From NCBI GenBank assembly GCA_965248135.1, contig CBDFIN010000012.1, positions 1,178,001 through 1,242,000 on the forward strand: DNA of 64,000 nt, given 5' to 3'. Each line of letters opens with the position of its first letter. The stretch's first letter is position 1. Positions 26,553 to 35,400 of this stretch are shown here, in pieces. The notes under the pieces were generated by a model. The model searched no databases, had not been told where the DNA came from, and worked only from the letters and a program-made list of their open reading frames with translations. The stretch is from SZUA-100 sp965248135 (GTDB lineage Bacteria; Pseudomonadota; Alphaproteobacteria; Rhizobiales; Rhizobiaceae). The translations under genes and the position numbers were made by a program.

Positions 26553-27551
26553 GTGCTGAAATATATTCTCTATCGCATCGCTGCCATGGTGCCCACATTG
26601 CTGATCGCCAGCATTGTGATTTTTACCATCATCGAATTGCCGCCCGGTGATTTCTTTGAAAGCTATATATCCGAATTGCAGGCGGCAGGTGAAAGCGTCG
26701 ATCCGAAGCGTATTGAGTATCTGCGGGAGGAATACGGTTTCGACAGGCCGGTTTACGAACGGTATCTGGTTTGGGTGACCGGCATGATGCAGGGCGACTT
26801 TGGCTATTCCTTCGAGCATGAGCGTCCGGTAACCGAGGTGGTCGGCAACCGTATCTATCTCACCATCATGGTTTCATTCGTCACTATCATCGTCACCTGG
26901 CTGATCGCCTTTCCGATCGGCATCTATTCCGCCACCCATCAATATTCCTGGGGTGATTACGGCTTGACCTTCGTTGGCCTGCTCGGTCTGGCGACGCCCA
27001 ATTTCTTGCTGGCGCTGGTGATGATGTATCTTGCCAATGTCTGGTTTGGCACCACTGTTGGCCATCTCATGGATCAAAAATACCTCGATCAGCCGTTGAG
27101 TTGGGTGAAGGTGAAATCGATCCTTGAGCATCTCGTTATTCCGGTCATCGTCATTGGCACATCAGGAACGGCGGCGATGATCCGCCGGCTGCGGGCCAAT
27201 TTGCTTGACGAAATTGAAAAGCAATATGTCGTCACCGCACGGGCCAAGGGGGTGCCGCCATTTAGGGCGCTGGTCAAATATCCGCTGCGTATGGCGCTCA
27301 ATTTCTTTGTTGCCGACATCGGCAGCCTTTTGCCGGCGATCATTTCCGGTGCGGAAATTGTTGCAATTGTATTGTCGCTGGAAACGACCGGGCCGCTGTT
27401 GATTGCCGCCCTGCAAAGCCAGGATATGTATCTTGCCGGTTCATTTTTGATGTTTCTGGCAACGCTTACCGTATTTGGCGTGTTGATTTCGGATATTGCG
27501 CTCGGATTTCTCGATCCGCGCATCCGCCTGCAGGGGAAGGTCGAGAAATGA
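26553..27551 (+). CDS. ABC transporter permease (DppB/YejB type)
   Basis: 332 residues. It starts at a GTG (26553) with MLKYILYRIAAMVPTLLIAS, the usual first helix of DppB/OppB-like permeases. About six membrane segments are visible, with the conserved coupling region RRLRANLLDEIEKQYVVTAR, AKGVPPFRALVKYPLRMALN. It forms the inner-membrane channel with the next gene product, whose start it overlaps (ATGA). AGGAAA lies about 11 bases upstream. Confidence 0.93.
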   Translation: MLKYILYRIAAMVPTLLIASIVIFTIIELPPGDFFESYISELQAAGESVDPKRIEYLREEYGFDRPVYERYLVWVTGMMQGDFGYSFEHERPVTEVVGNRIYLTIMVSFVTIIVTWLIAFPIGIYSATHQYSWGDYGLTFVGLLGLATPNFLLALVMMYLANVWFGTTVGHLMDQKYLDQPLSWVKVKSILEHLVIPVIVIGTSGTAAMIRRLRANLLDEIEKQYVVTARAKGVPPFRALVKYPLRMALNFFVADIGSLLPAIISGAEIVAIVLSLETTGPLLIAALQSQDMYLAGSFLMFLATLTVFGVLISDIALGFLDPRIRLQGKVEK

Positions 27552-28723
27552 ATGCCCTGCCGCCAAAAGACGCCGAAAAACTGCCCCACTTTGTCTCCAG
27601 GGAGCCGTTTGATCTACAGTCGATTGAAAAACTGACGCCAGAGCAGGAGCGCATTTATTTTGCCTCTCAACTGACCTTGATGTGGTGGAAATTCCGCCAG
27701 CACCGGGTGGCAGTTTGGTCGGGCGTGTTTTTAGCAGTGCTTTATCTATCTATTTTTGTCAGCGAATTTCTTTCCCCTTACGATATGACCAAACGCCATG
27801 TGAAACATATTTATGCGCCGCCCCAGGGTGTTCATCTGTTCCACAAAAGCGAATTTATCGGGCCGTTCACCTACCCTTACAAGGTGCGCCGCAATATGGA
27901 GACCCTGCAACGCGAATTCACCGTCGATGACAGAAAACCACAACCATTAAGGTTCTTCTGCCACGGCGAGAAATACTGGTGGTTCGGCCTTGTTAAGGCA
28001 GACATGCATCTGATCTGTCCTCCAGAGAAAGGATCGCTTTATCTGTTGGGCACGGACCGCTTAGGCCGCGATTTATTGTCGCGTATTATCGCCGGCGCCC
28101 GTGTCTCGCTGACCATCGGGCTGATCGGCATTACCGTCAGTTTTGTTCTTGGCATCGTCATCGGTGGTGCTGCCGGCTATTATGGCGGTTGGGTCGATAT
28201 GATCGTCCAGCGGATGATCGAGGTATTGCAGTCGATCCCTTCAATTCCTCTTTGGCTCACCCTTTCAGCCATCATGCCGGCGACCTGGAGCCCCATTCTG
28301 GTCTATTTCGGTATTACCATCATCCTCGGATTGCTTGACTGGACCGGCCTTGCCCGCGCCGTGCGTTCAAAACTGCTGGCCCTGCGCGAGGAGGACTATG
28401 TGCTGGCCGCAAGGCTGATCGGCGCCAGCCCGTCGCGCATTATCGGCCGGCATCTGGTGCCCGGCTTCATGAGCCATCTGATCGCCTCCGCAACCATTAC
28501 CATTCCAACGATGATCCTTGGTGAAACGGCGTTGAGTTTCCTTGGTCTCGGCCTGCGCCCACCGGTAACCAGCTGGGGGGTTTTGCTGAACGAGGCACAG
28601 GATATTAACGTCGTTGCGGTCTATCCTTGGCTGATGCTGCCGGTGGTACCGGTAATCTTCGTCATCATCGCCTTTAATTTTCTTGGCGACGGCTTGCGTG
28701 ATGCAGCCGATCCTTACAAGTAA
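27548..28723 (+). CDS. ABC transporter permease (DppC/YejE type)
   Basis: 391 residues. After a cytoplasmic lead of about 50 residues and a first helix, a large external insertion of about 100 residues follows, as in YejE-like subunits (about 340 residues in E. coli). Then come TDRLGRDLLSRIIAGARVSL and the coupling loop RSKLLALREEDYVLAARLIG ASP, ending FNFLGDGLRDAADPYK. It pairs with the preceding permease. It is the last gene of the transporter unit; the SDR remnant follows after 15 bases. Confidence 0.92.
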   Translation: MNALPPKDAEKLPHFVSREPFDLQSIEKLTPEQERIYFASQLTLMWWKFRQHRVAVWSGVFLAVLYLSIFVSEFLSPYDMTKRHVKHIYAPPQGVHLFHKSEFIGPFTYPYKVRRNMETLQREFTVDDRKPQPLRFFCHGEKYWWFGLVKADMHLICPPEKGSLYLLGTDRLGRDLLSRIIAGARVSLTIGLIGITVSFVLGIVIGGAAGYYGGWVDMIVQRMIEVLQSIPSIPLWLTLSAIMPATWSPILVYFGITIILGLLDWTGLARAVRSKLLALREEDYVLAARLIGASPSRIIGRHLVPGFMSHLIASATITIPTMILGETALSFLGLGLRPPVTSWGVLLNEAQDINVVAVYPWLMLPVVPVIFVIIAFNFLGDGLRDAADPYK

Positions 28724-28738
28724 ACAAAGTTTCAGTTG

Positions 28739-28903
28739 ATGTCCGATGCATCAAACAAAATGGCTCTTGTCACTGGCGCTGCCCGTGGCATCGGTCTGGC
28801 GACCTTGCCGGAATTCACGGCATCATCGATTTTACTTTTTCGTTATCCATTCAATCATCTTACCCGCCTGAATACCCACTTTTTGCATTTGCGACCATTG
28901 TAG
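28739..28903 (+). pseudogene. Remnant of a short-chain dehydrogenase/reductase gene
   Basis: The ATG at 28739 opens MSDASNKMALVTGAARGIGL, a textbook SDR start with the TGxxxGIG cofactor motif, and then after ALATL the reading no longer looks like an SDR and stops at 28903 (54 codons). No rest of the enzyme is found before mdh at 29011. I infer that nearly all of the gene was deleted. It lies just after the peptide transporter genes. Confidence 0.7.
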
Positions 28904-29010
28904 CCTTGGCATGCGGCAAAAACCGCGTTAGGTGAACGTAAACCACCTCTTGCAACCAGTGCCGGTTTCGGCCTTGGGCAGCGAAGACAACTACGTAAAG
29001 GGAAGAGATT

Positions 29011-29976
29011 ATGGCGCGCAACAAGATTGCATTGATCGGATCAGGCATGATCGGCGGAACGCTCGCCCATCTGGCAGGATTGAAGGAACTGGGCGATATT
29101 GTACTGTTTGATATTGCCGAAGGCATTCCGGAAGGAAAGGCGCTTGATCTGGTCCAGTCCTCCACGGTGGAAGGATTTGATTCAAAGCTGTCCGGCACCC
29201 AGTCTTACGAGGCAATTGAAGGTGCCGATGTGTGCATCATTACCGCCGGTGTCCCGCGTAAACCCGGCATGAGCCGTGACGATCTGTTGGGTATCAATCT
29301 GAAAGTGATGGAGCAGGTCGGTGCCGGCATCGCCAAATATGCACCCAACGCCTTTGTCATCTGCATCACCAATCCGCTTGATGCCATGGTCTGGGCGCTG
29401 CAAAAGTTTTCCGGATTGCCGAAAAACATGGTTGTCGGCATGGCCGGTGTGCTTGATTCGGCCAGATTGCGCCATTTCCTTGCCGACGAGTTTGATGTCT
29501 CGGTTGAAGATGTGACAGCCTTTGTGCTGGGCGGCCACGGCGATTCCATGGTGCCGTTGGCGAAATATTCGACCGTGGCCGGTATTCCACTCACCGACCT
29601 TATTAAAATGGGCTGGCTGACCAAGGCGCGGATGGAAGAGATTTTCGACCGCACCCGCAAGGGCGGTGGTGAAATTGTCGGCCTGTTAAAAACAGGCTCC
29701 GCCTATTATGCGCCCGCCTCATCGGCTATTGCCATGGCCGACGCCTACCTTAAAGACAAAAAGCGCGTATTGCCCTGTGCCGCTAACCTAAAGGGTGAAT
29801 ACGGCATCAAGGACATGTATGTCGGTGTGCCGGTGATCATCGGCGCGGGTGGTGTTGAGCGGGTTATTGAAGTCGAAATGTTAAAATCCGATCAAAAGGC
29901 GTTTGAAAAATCCGCCGACAGCGTCGCCGAATTGTGCGAGATTTGTATGGAGATCGCGCCCAATTTGAAGGACTGA
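29011..29976 (+). CDS. mdh: Malate dehydrogenase (LDH-like type)
   Basis: 321 residues, the LDH-like malate dehydrogenase of alphaproteobacteria. The NAD motif is GSGMIGGTLAHLAGLKELGD, the substrate loop has GVPRKPGMSRDDLL, then CITNPLDAMVWALQ, and the catalytic histidine is GGHGDSMVPL. It oxidises malate to oxaloacetate in the TCA cycle. It starts the mdh-sucCDAB-lpd run; AAAGGGAAGAGATT precedes the ATG. sucC follows after 41 bases. Confidence 0.97.
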   Translation: MARNKIALIGSGMIGGTLAHLAGLKELGDIVLFDIAEGIPEGKALDLVQSSTVEGFDSKLSGTQSYEAIEGADVCIITAGVPRKPGMSRDDLLGINLKVMEQVGAGIAKYAPNAFVICITNPLDAMVWALQKFSGLPKNMVVGMAGVLDSARLRHFLADEFDVSVEDVTAFVLGGHGDSMVPLAKYSTVAGIPLTDLIKMGWLTKARMEEIFDRTRKGGGEIVGLLKTGSAYYAPASSAIAMADAYLKDKKRVLPCAANLKGEYGIKDMYVGVPVIIGAGGVERVIEVEMLKSDQKAFEKSADSVAELCEICMEIAPNLKD

Positions 29977-30017
29977 CCCTGCGCCAGCCCGACATCTTCG
30001 ACCCAAAGGATTGCCGT

Positions 30018-31211
30018 ATGAACATTCATGAATATCAGGCCAAGGCCGTGTTGAAGGAATTTGGCGCACCTGTCGCTGCCGGCGTGCCGATACTTTCCGA
30101 TGCTGATGTGAACAGGGCGTTGAAAGAATTGCCCGGCCCGGTATGGGTGGTGAAAAGCCAGATCCACGCCGGCGGGCGCGGCAAGGGCAGGTTCAAGGAA
30201 CTCGGAGACGACGCCAAGGGTGGTGTGCGGGTTTCGTTTTCCGCCGAAGAAGTGCGTGCCAATGTCAAGGAAATGCTTGGCAATACGCTGGTGACCAAAC
30301 AAACCGGCCCAGCCGGCAAACAGGTCAACCGGCTTTACATCGAAGACGGCGCCGATATCGACAGGGAATTATATCTTTCGCTTCTGGTTGATCGCGAAAC
30401 CAGCCGAGTGTCCTTTGTTGTTTCGACCGAAGGGGGCATGGACATTGAATCGGTGGCCGAGGAAACGCCGGATAAAATCCACACCATCGACATCGACCCG
30501 CTAACAGGCATTCACGACGGCGGTATTGCCCGTCTCATCGACGCGCTCAAGCTTACGGGCAATGCTGCGGTCGAGGGCAGGGAACTGTTTAAAATCCTCT
30601 ACCGGGCTTTCACCGAAAAAGACATGAGCCTGCTGGAGATCAACCCGCTGATCACCACCAAGGACGACCACATCAAGGTACTCGATGCAAAGATTTCGCT
30701 TGAGGGCAATGCCCTGTTCCGCCATCCGGAAATGCTGGAACTGCGTGATATCACCGAGGAAGATGACAAGGAGATCGAGGCATCCAAGCACGATCTTGCC
30801 TATATTGCGCTCGACGGCGATATCGGCTGCATGGTCAATGGTGCCGGCCTTGCCATGGCGACCATGGATATCATCAAGCTCTATGGCGCCTCGCCGGCAA
30901 ATTTTCTTGATGTTGGTGGCGGTGCGACGACAGAAAAGGTTACGGCTGCCTTCAAGATCATCACCTCGGATCCCAATGTGAAGGGTATTTTGGTCAACAT
31001 ATTCGGCGGCATCATGCGCTGCGATGTGATTGCCGAAGGCGTGGTAACAGCTGTTAGGGATGTCGGTTTAAAGGTACCGCTGGTGGTGCGGCTTGAAGGC
31101 ACTAAGGTGGAGGAGGGAAAGAAAATCCTCAACCAAAGCGATGTCGATGTGGTTGCAGCCGACGATCTTGATGATGCGGCGAAAAAAATCGTTGCGGCGG
31201 TCAAAGGCTAG
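30018..31211 (+). CDS. sucC: Succinyl-CoA synthetase beta subunit
   Basis: 397 residues from MNIHEYQAKAVLKEFGAPVA; the frame stays open 28 codons further up into mdh but without homology. An ATP-grasp domain (KSQIHAGGRGKGRFKELGDD; EINPLITTKDDHIKVLDAKI) is followed by the CoA-ligase domain with GAGLAMATMDIIKLYGASPA and NFLDVGGGA. It makes succinate and ATP/GTP from succinyl-CoA, with sucD. SD CCAAAGGATT lies upstream. Confidence 0.97.
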   Translation: MNIHEYQAKAVLKEFGAPVAAGVPILSDADVNRALKELPGPVWVVKSQIHAGGRGKGRFKELGDDAKGGVRVSFSAEEVRANVKEMLGNTLVTKQTGPAGKQVNRLYIEDGADIDRELYLSLLVDRETSRVSFVVSTEGGMDIESVAEETPDKIHTIDIDPLTGIHDGGIARLIDALKLTGNAAVEGRELFKILYRAFTEKDMSLLEINPLITTKDDHIKVLDAKISLEGNALFRHPEMLELRDITEEDDKEIEASKHDLAYIALDGDIGCMVNGAGLAMATMDIIKLYGASPANFLDVGGGATTEKVTAAFKIITSDPNVKGILVNIFGGIMRCDVIAEGVVTAVRDVGLKVPLVVRLEGTKVEEGKKILNQSDVDVVAADDLDDAAKKIVAAVKG

Positions 31212-31315
31212 GTTCGTGGCCTCGTTATGTGCCTGATACATCCAATCAACACTGCGATCAGAAGAAATATCAAGGCGGTGCCGCCCAACAGCAGGCCCGC
31301 AAGTGGAGAAACAGC

Positions 31316-32221
31316 GTGAGCATCCTCGTTGACAAAGACACAAAAGTTATCGTCCAGGGACTGACCGGCAAGACCGGCACCTTCCACACCGAGCAGGCAT
31401 TAGCCTATCATGGCACCAAAATGGTGGCCGGCACGCACCCCAAAAAAGGTGGCGAGACCTGGCCGGGTTCGGGTGGAGAAAACCTGCCGATTTTTACCAC
31501 TGTGGCTGAGGCGAAGGCTGCAACCGGCGCCAACGCCTCGGTCATTTATGTGCCGCCTGCCGGTGCTGCTGCGGCAATTGAAGAGGCGATTGACGCTGAA
31601 ATTCCATTGATTGTGGCGATAACCGAAGGTGTGCCGGTGCTCGACATGGTGCGGGTCAAAGCCAAACTCGACAACTCGAATTCGCGGCTGATCGGCCCGA
31701 ACTGTCCCGGCGTTCTGACCCCGGATGAATGCAAGATCGGCATTATGCCCGGCTCCATTTTTCAAAAAGGTTCGGTGGGCATTTTATCCCGCTCCGGCAC
31801 GTTGACCTATGAGGCGGTGTTCCAGACCACCAATGCGGGCCTTGGCCAAACAACGGCGGTCGGTATCGGTGGTGATCCGGTCAAAGGCACCGAATTTATC
31901 GATGTGCTCGAAATGTATCTGGCCGACGAGGAAACAAGATCGATCATCATGATTGGCGAGATCGGTGGTTCGGCGGAAGAAGATGCCGCCCAGTTTTTGG
32001 CCGACGAGGCTAAAAAAGGTCGCGCCAAACCAACCGTCGGCTTCATTGCCGGCCGCACCGCACCTCCTGGCCGCACCATGGGTCACGCCGGCGCGGTAAT
32101 TTCCGGTGGCAAGGGCGGCGCAGAGGACAAGATTGCTGCACTTGAGGCCGCCGGCATCAGGGTTTCACCTTCTCCTGCCAAACTTGGCGAGACATTGTTA
32201 TCATTATTGCAGCAGGCGTGA
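31316..32221 (+). CDS. sucD: Succinyl-CoA synthetase alpha subunit
   Basis: 301 residues from a GTG at 31316, chosen because GTGGAG lies eight bases upstream and the product starts VSILVDKDTKVIVQGLTGKT, the usual N-terminus; a longer reading from 31229 adds a non-homologous leader. The phosphohistidine motif is GHAGAVISGGKGGAEDK. Rossmann-type CoA binding is shown by NCPGVLTPDECKIGIMPG and ILSRSGTLTYEA. It forms the SucCD complex. Confidence 0.96.
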   Translation: MSILVDKDTKVIVQGLTGKTGTFHTEQALAYHGTKMVAGTHPKKGGETWPGSGGENLPIFTTVAEAKAATGANASVIYVPPAGAAAAIEEAIDAEIPLIVAITEGVPVLDMVRVKAKLDNSNSRLIGPNCPGVLTPDECKIGIMPGSIFQKGSVGILSRSGTLTYEAVFQTTNAGLGQTTAVGIGGDPVKGTEFIDVLEMYLADEETRSIIMIGEIGGSAEEDAAQFLADEAKKGRAKPTVGFIAGRTAPPGRTMGHAGAVISGGKGGAEDKIAALEAAGIRVSPSPAKLGETLLSLLQQA

Positions 32222-32333
32222 CTTGCGCCAATCGTGAGAATGAGCAACAGTCCGGGTTGGAATACGACAATCAGATGCAGAGACAATCTGCTCCAACCCG
32301 GGAGGCGGGCGTCAAACCACCCGCAAATAGTCA

Positions 32334-35321
32334 ATGGCACGCCAGGACGCCAATGAGGCATTCGCACAAACTTCTTTTCTTTATGCCGGAAACGCCGCCT
32401 ATATCGAGGATCTCCACGCGCGTTATCAGGAAGATCCGACATCAGTGAATGCCGAGTGGCGGGATTTCTTTGCCGGCCTGCAAGACAACGCGGACGACGT
32501 AACCAAGAGCGCAACGGGCGCTTCCTGGAAGAAAAAGAACTGGCCGCCATCAGCCAATGGCGAGCTTATTTCGGCCATTGATGGCGACTGGCAGGCCGAC
32601 CCTGCGGCGGCAGAAAAAATTGTCGGCGCGCGCATCAAGGAGCATGCGGCAGCCAACGGACAGAACCTGGCCCACGACGAGGTCAACCAGGCAACGCGTG
32701 ATTCCATTCGTGCGATTATGATGATCCGCGCCTATCGCATGCGCGGCCACCTCCATGCCGATCTTGACCCGCTGGGCCTTGCCGGCAAGAAAGAAGCCCA
32801 CAACGAATTACATCCTTCCTCCTACGGGTTTATTCAGGCCGACTACCACCGACCCATTTTCCTTGATTATGTTCTCGGGCTAGAATTCGCTACCATTCCG
32901 GTAATGCTTGAAATTCTCAAGCGCACCTATTGTTCGACCATGGGTGTGGAATTCATGCACATCTCCCATCCGGCCGAAAAATCCTGGATCCAGCAACGTA
33001 TCGAGGGACCGGACAAGAGCATTGAATTTACCAAAAACGGCAAGCTTGCCATTTTTAACAAATTGATAGAATCGGAAGGTTTCGAGCGTTTTCTCGACAT
33101 CAAATACAAGGGCACCAAGCGATTCGGTCTTGATGGCGGCGAAGCACTGATTCCGGCACTTGAACAAATCATCAAACGTGGTGGTAATCTGGGTCTGAAG
33201 CAGATTGTACTTGGCATGGCCCATCGTGGCCGGTTGAATGTGCTGGTCAATGTGATGGGCAAACCCCACCGCGCCATATTCAATGAGTTCAAGGGTGGTT
33301 CTTATAAGCCGGACGAGGTGGAAGGTTCGGGCGATGTAAAATATCATCTCGGCGCTTCTTCAGATCGGGAATTTGACGGCAACAACGTCCATCTGTCGCT
33401 AACTGCCAATCCCTCTCATCTGGAAATTGTCAATCCGGTGGTGCTGGGCAAGGCGCGCGCCAAACAGGACCAGATTGAACTGGCGGATAGCGACGGCAAC
33501 CGCTCCAGAGACACGGTTTTACCGCTTCTTTTGCATGGAGATGCAGCATTTGCCGGCCAGGGTGTGGTAGCCGAATGTTTTGGTCTTTCGGGACTTAAAG
33601 GTCATCGCACCGGTGGCTCTGTTCACTTTATTATCAACAATCAGATCGGCTTTACCACCAATCCGCGGTTTTCGCGCTCCTCGCCCTATCCATCCGATGT
33701 TGCAAAAATGATCGAAGCGCCGATTTTCCATGTCAACGGTGATGACCCGGAGGCGGTGGTTTATGCCGCCAAGGTGGCGATCGAGTTTCGGCAAAAATTT
33801 GGCAAACCGGTGGTTGTCGACATGTTTTGTTACCGCCGCTATGGCCACAACGAGGGTGACGAACCGGCTTTCACCCAACCGATTATGTATCGCAAGATCA
33901 ACAAGCATCCTTCAACTCTCAAGATCTACGCCGAACGGCTGGTAAAAGAGGGTCTGTTAAGTCGCGAGGATGTAGATGCACAGATCGCCGGTTTCCGCCA
34001 GAAACTGGAAGACGAATTTGGGGCCGGCGATACCTACAGACCCAATAAAGCCGACTGGTTGGATGGCGCCTGGGCCGGGCTCAAGGTGGCCGAGACAGAA
34101 GACGAATTGAGACGGGGACAATCGGGTGTTCCGGTAGCCGAATTGAAAGCACTCGGTGGCAAGCTGACCGCTATCCCACCCAAATTTAACATCCACAAGA
34201 CAATCCGCCGGTTCGTCAACAATCGCGCCAAAATGATTAGGGACGGATCAGGCATAGATTGGGCCACCGGTGAAGCGCTAGCATTTGCCTCGCTGCAGGA
34301 GGAGGGATACGGGATACGCCTTTCCGGTCAGGACTGTGAGCGTGGTACTTTTTCCCAGCGCCATTCGGTCTACTATGATCAGGAAAACGAAAAACGCTAT
34401 ATTCCACTGGCTAATCTGGGAGAAAATTCGGGCACTTATGAAGTGATAAACTCGATGCTTTCAGAAGAAGCGGTGCTTGGCTATGAGTACGGTTTTTCAC
34501 TGGCAGAGCCGCGGGCATTGACCATGTGGGAAGGCCAGTTCGGTGATTTCGCTAACGGTGCGCAGGTGATTATCGATCAGTTTATTTCGTCCGGTGAACG
34601 CAAGTGGCTGAGAATGTGCGGGTTGGTGTTATTGTTGCCCCATGGCTATGAAGGACAAGGGCCCGAACACTCCTCGGCCAGGCTTGAGCGTTATCTGCAA
34701 AGTTGCGCTGAAGACAATATGCAGGTGGCCAATTGCACCACACCGGCCAATTATTTCCATATTTTGCGGCGTCAACTAAAACGCGAATTCCGCAAACCAC
34801 TCGTTTTGATGACCCCCAAATCGCTGCTACGTCACAAGCGTGCGGTGTCGGCGATTGAGGAAATGGACGAGGGCACATCGTTTCACCGGCTGTTGTGGGA
34901 TGATGCGCAATATCGCACAAATGAAGCCATCAAACTTGTCAGCGACGATAAAATTAACCGCGTCATTTTGAGCAGTGGCAAGGTTTATTTCGATCTTTAC
35001 GAGGCACGTGAAAAACGTAACGTCAGCGATATTTACCTGCTTCGGGTGGAACAGCTTTATCCCTTCCCGGCAAAGGCGTTGATCAACGAATTGTCGCGAT
35101 TTAAGAATGCCGAAATTGTCTGGTGCCAGGAAGAGCCAAAAAACATGGGCGCCTGGTCCTTTGTCGAGCCCTACCTTGAATGGGTGCTGGCTCATATCGG
35201 TGCCAAGAGCGCTCGTGCCCGCTACACAGGCCGGCCGGCAGCGGCAGCAACCGCTACCGGTATGATGTCAAAACATCTGGCCGAACTTGAAGCCTTTTTG
35301 GAGGACGCGTTGGGAGACTGA
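32334..35321 (+). CDS. sucA: 2-oxoglutarate dehydrogenase E1 component
   Basis: 995 residues, the normal size for the thiamine-diphosphate E1 of the 2-oxoglutarate dehydrogenase complex. The N-terminus has the E2-binding segment (FLYAGNAAYIEDLHARYQ). Other motifs: SNPSHLE-like TANPSHLEIVNPVVLGKARA, GDAAFAGQGVVAE, the metal-diphosphate region HVNGDDPEAVVYAAKVAIEF, CYRRYGHNEGDEPAFTQP, and GLVLLLPHGYEGQGPEHSSA. It decarboxylates 2-oxoglutarate and passes succinyl to lipoyl-E2. The ATG at 32334 has no good SD; 112 bases separate it from sucD. Confidence 0.97.
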   Translation: MARQDANEAFAQTSFLYAGNAAYIEDLHARYQEDPTSVNAEWRDFFAGLQDNADDVTKSATGASWKKKNWPPSANGELISAIDGDWQADPAAAEKIVGARIKEHAAANGQNLAHDEVNQATRDSIRAIMMIRAYRMRGHLHADLDPLGLAGKKEAHNELHPSSYGFIQADYHRPIFLDYVLGLEFATIPVMLEILKRTYCSTMGVEFMHISHPAEKSWIQQRIEGPDKSIEFTKNGKLAIFNKLIESEGFERFLDIKYKGTKRFGLDGGEALIPALEQIIKRGGNLGLKQIVLGMAHRGRLNVLVNVMGKPHRAIFNEFKGGSYKPDEVEGSGDVKYHLGASSDREFDGNNVHLSLTANPSHLEIVNPVVLGKARAKQDQIELADSDGNRSRDTVLPLLLHGDAAFAGQGVVAECFGLSGLKGHRTGGSVHFIINNQIGFTTNPRFSRSSPYPSDVAKMIEAPIFHVNGDDPEAVVYAAKVAIEFRQKFGKPVVVDMFCYRRYGHNEGDEPAFTQPIMYRKINKHPSTLKIYAERLVKEGLLSREDVDAQIAGFRQKLEDEFGAGDTYRPNKADWLDGAWAGLKVAETEDELRRGQSGVPVAELKALGGKLTAIPPKFNIHKTIRRFVNNRAKMIRDGSGIDWATGEALAFASLQEEGYGIRLSGQDCERGTFSQRHSVYYDQENEKRYIPLANLGENSGTYEVINSMLSEEAVLGYEYGFSLAEPRALTMWEGQFGDFANGAQVIIDQFISSGERKWLRMCGLVLLLPHGYEGQGPEHSSARLERYLQSCAEDNMQVANCTTPANYFHILRRQLKREFRKPLVLMTPKSLLRHKRAVSAIEEMDEGTSFHRLLWDDAQYRTNEAIKLVSDDKINRVILSSGKVYFDLYEAREKRNVSDIYLLRVEQLYPFPAKALINELSRFKNAEIVWCQEEPKNMGAWSFVEPYLEWVLAHIGAKSARARYTGRPAAAATATGMMSKHLAELEAFLEDALGD

Positions 35322-35400
35322 TGCGATATTCGTTCACTCAGCGCGACAACTTGGTAAGAGCGGCATCAACTTGCCGGTAAAAATAAGGAAGTGACAAGTG

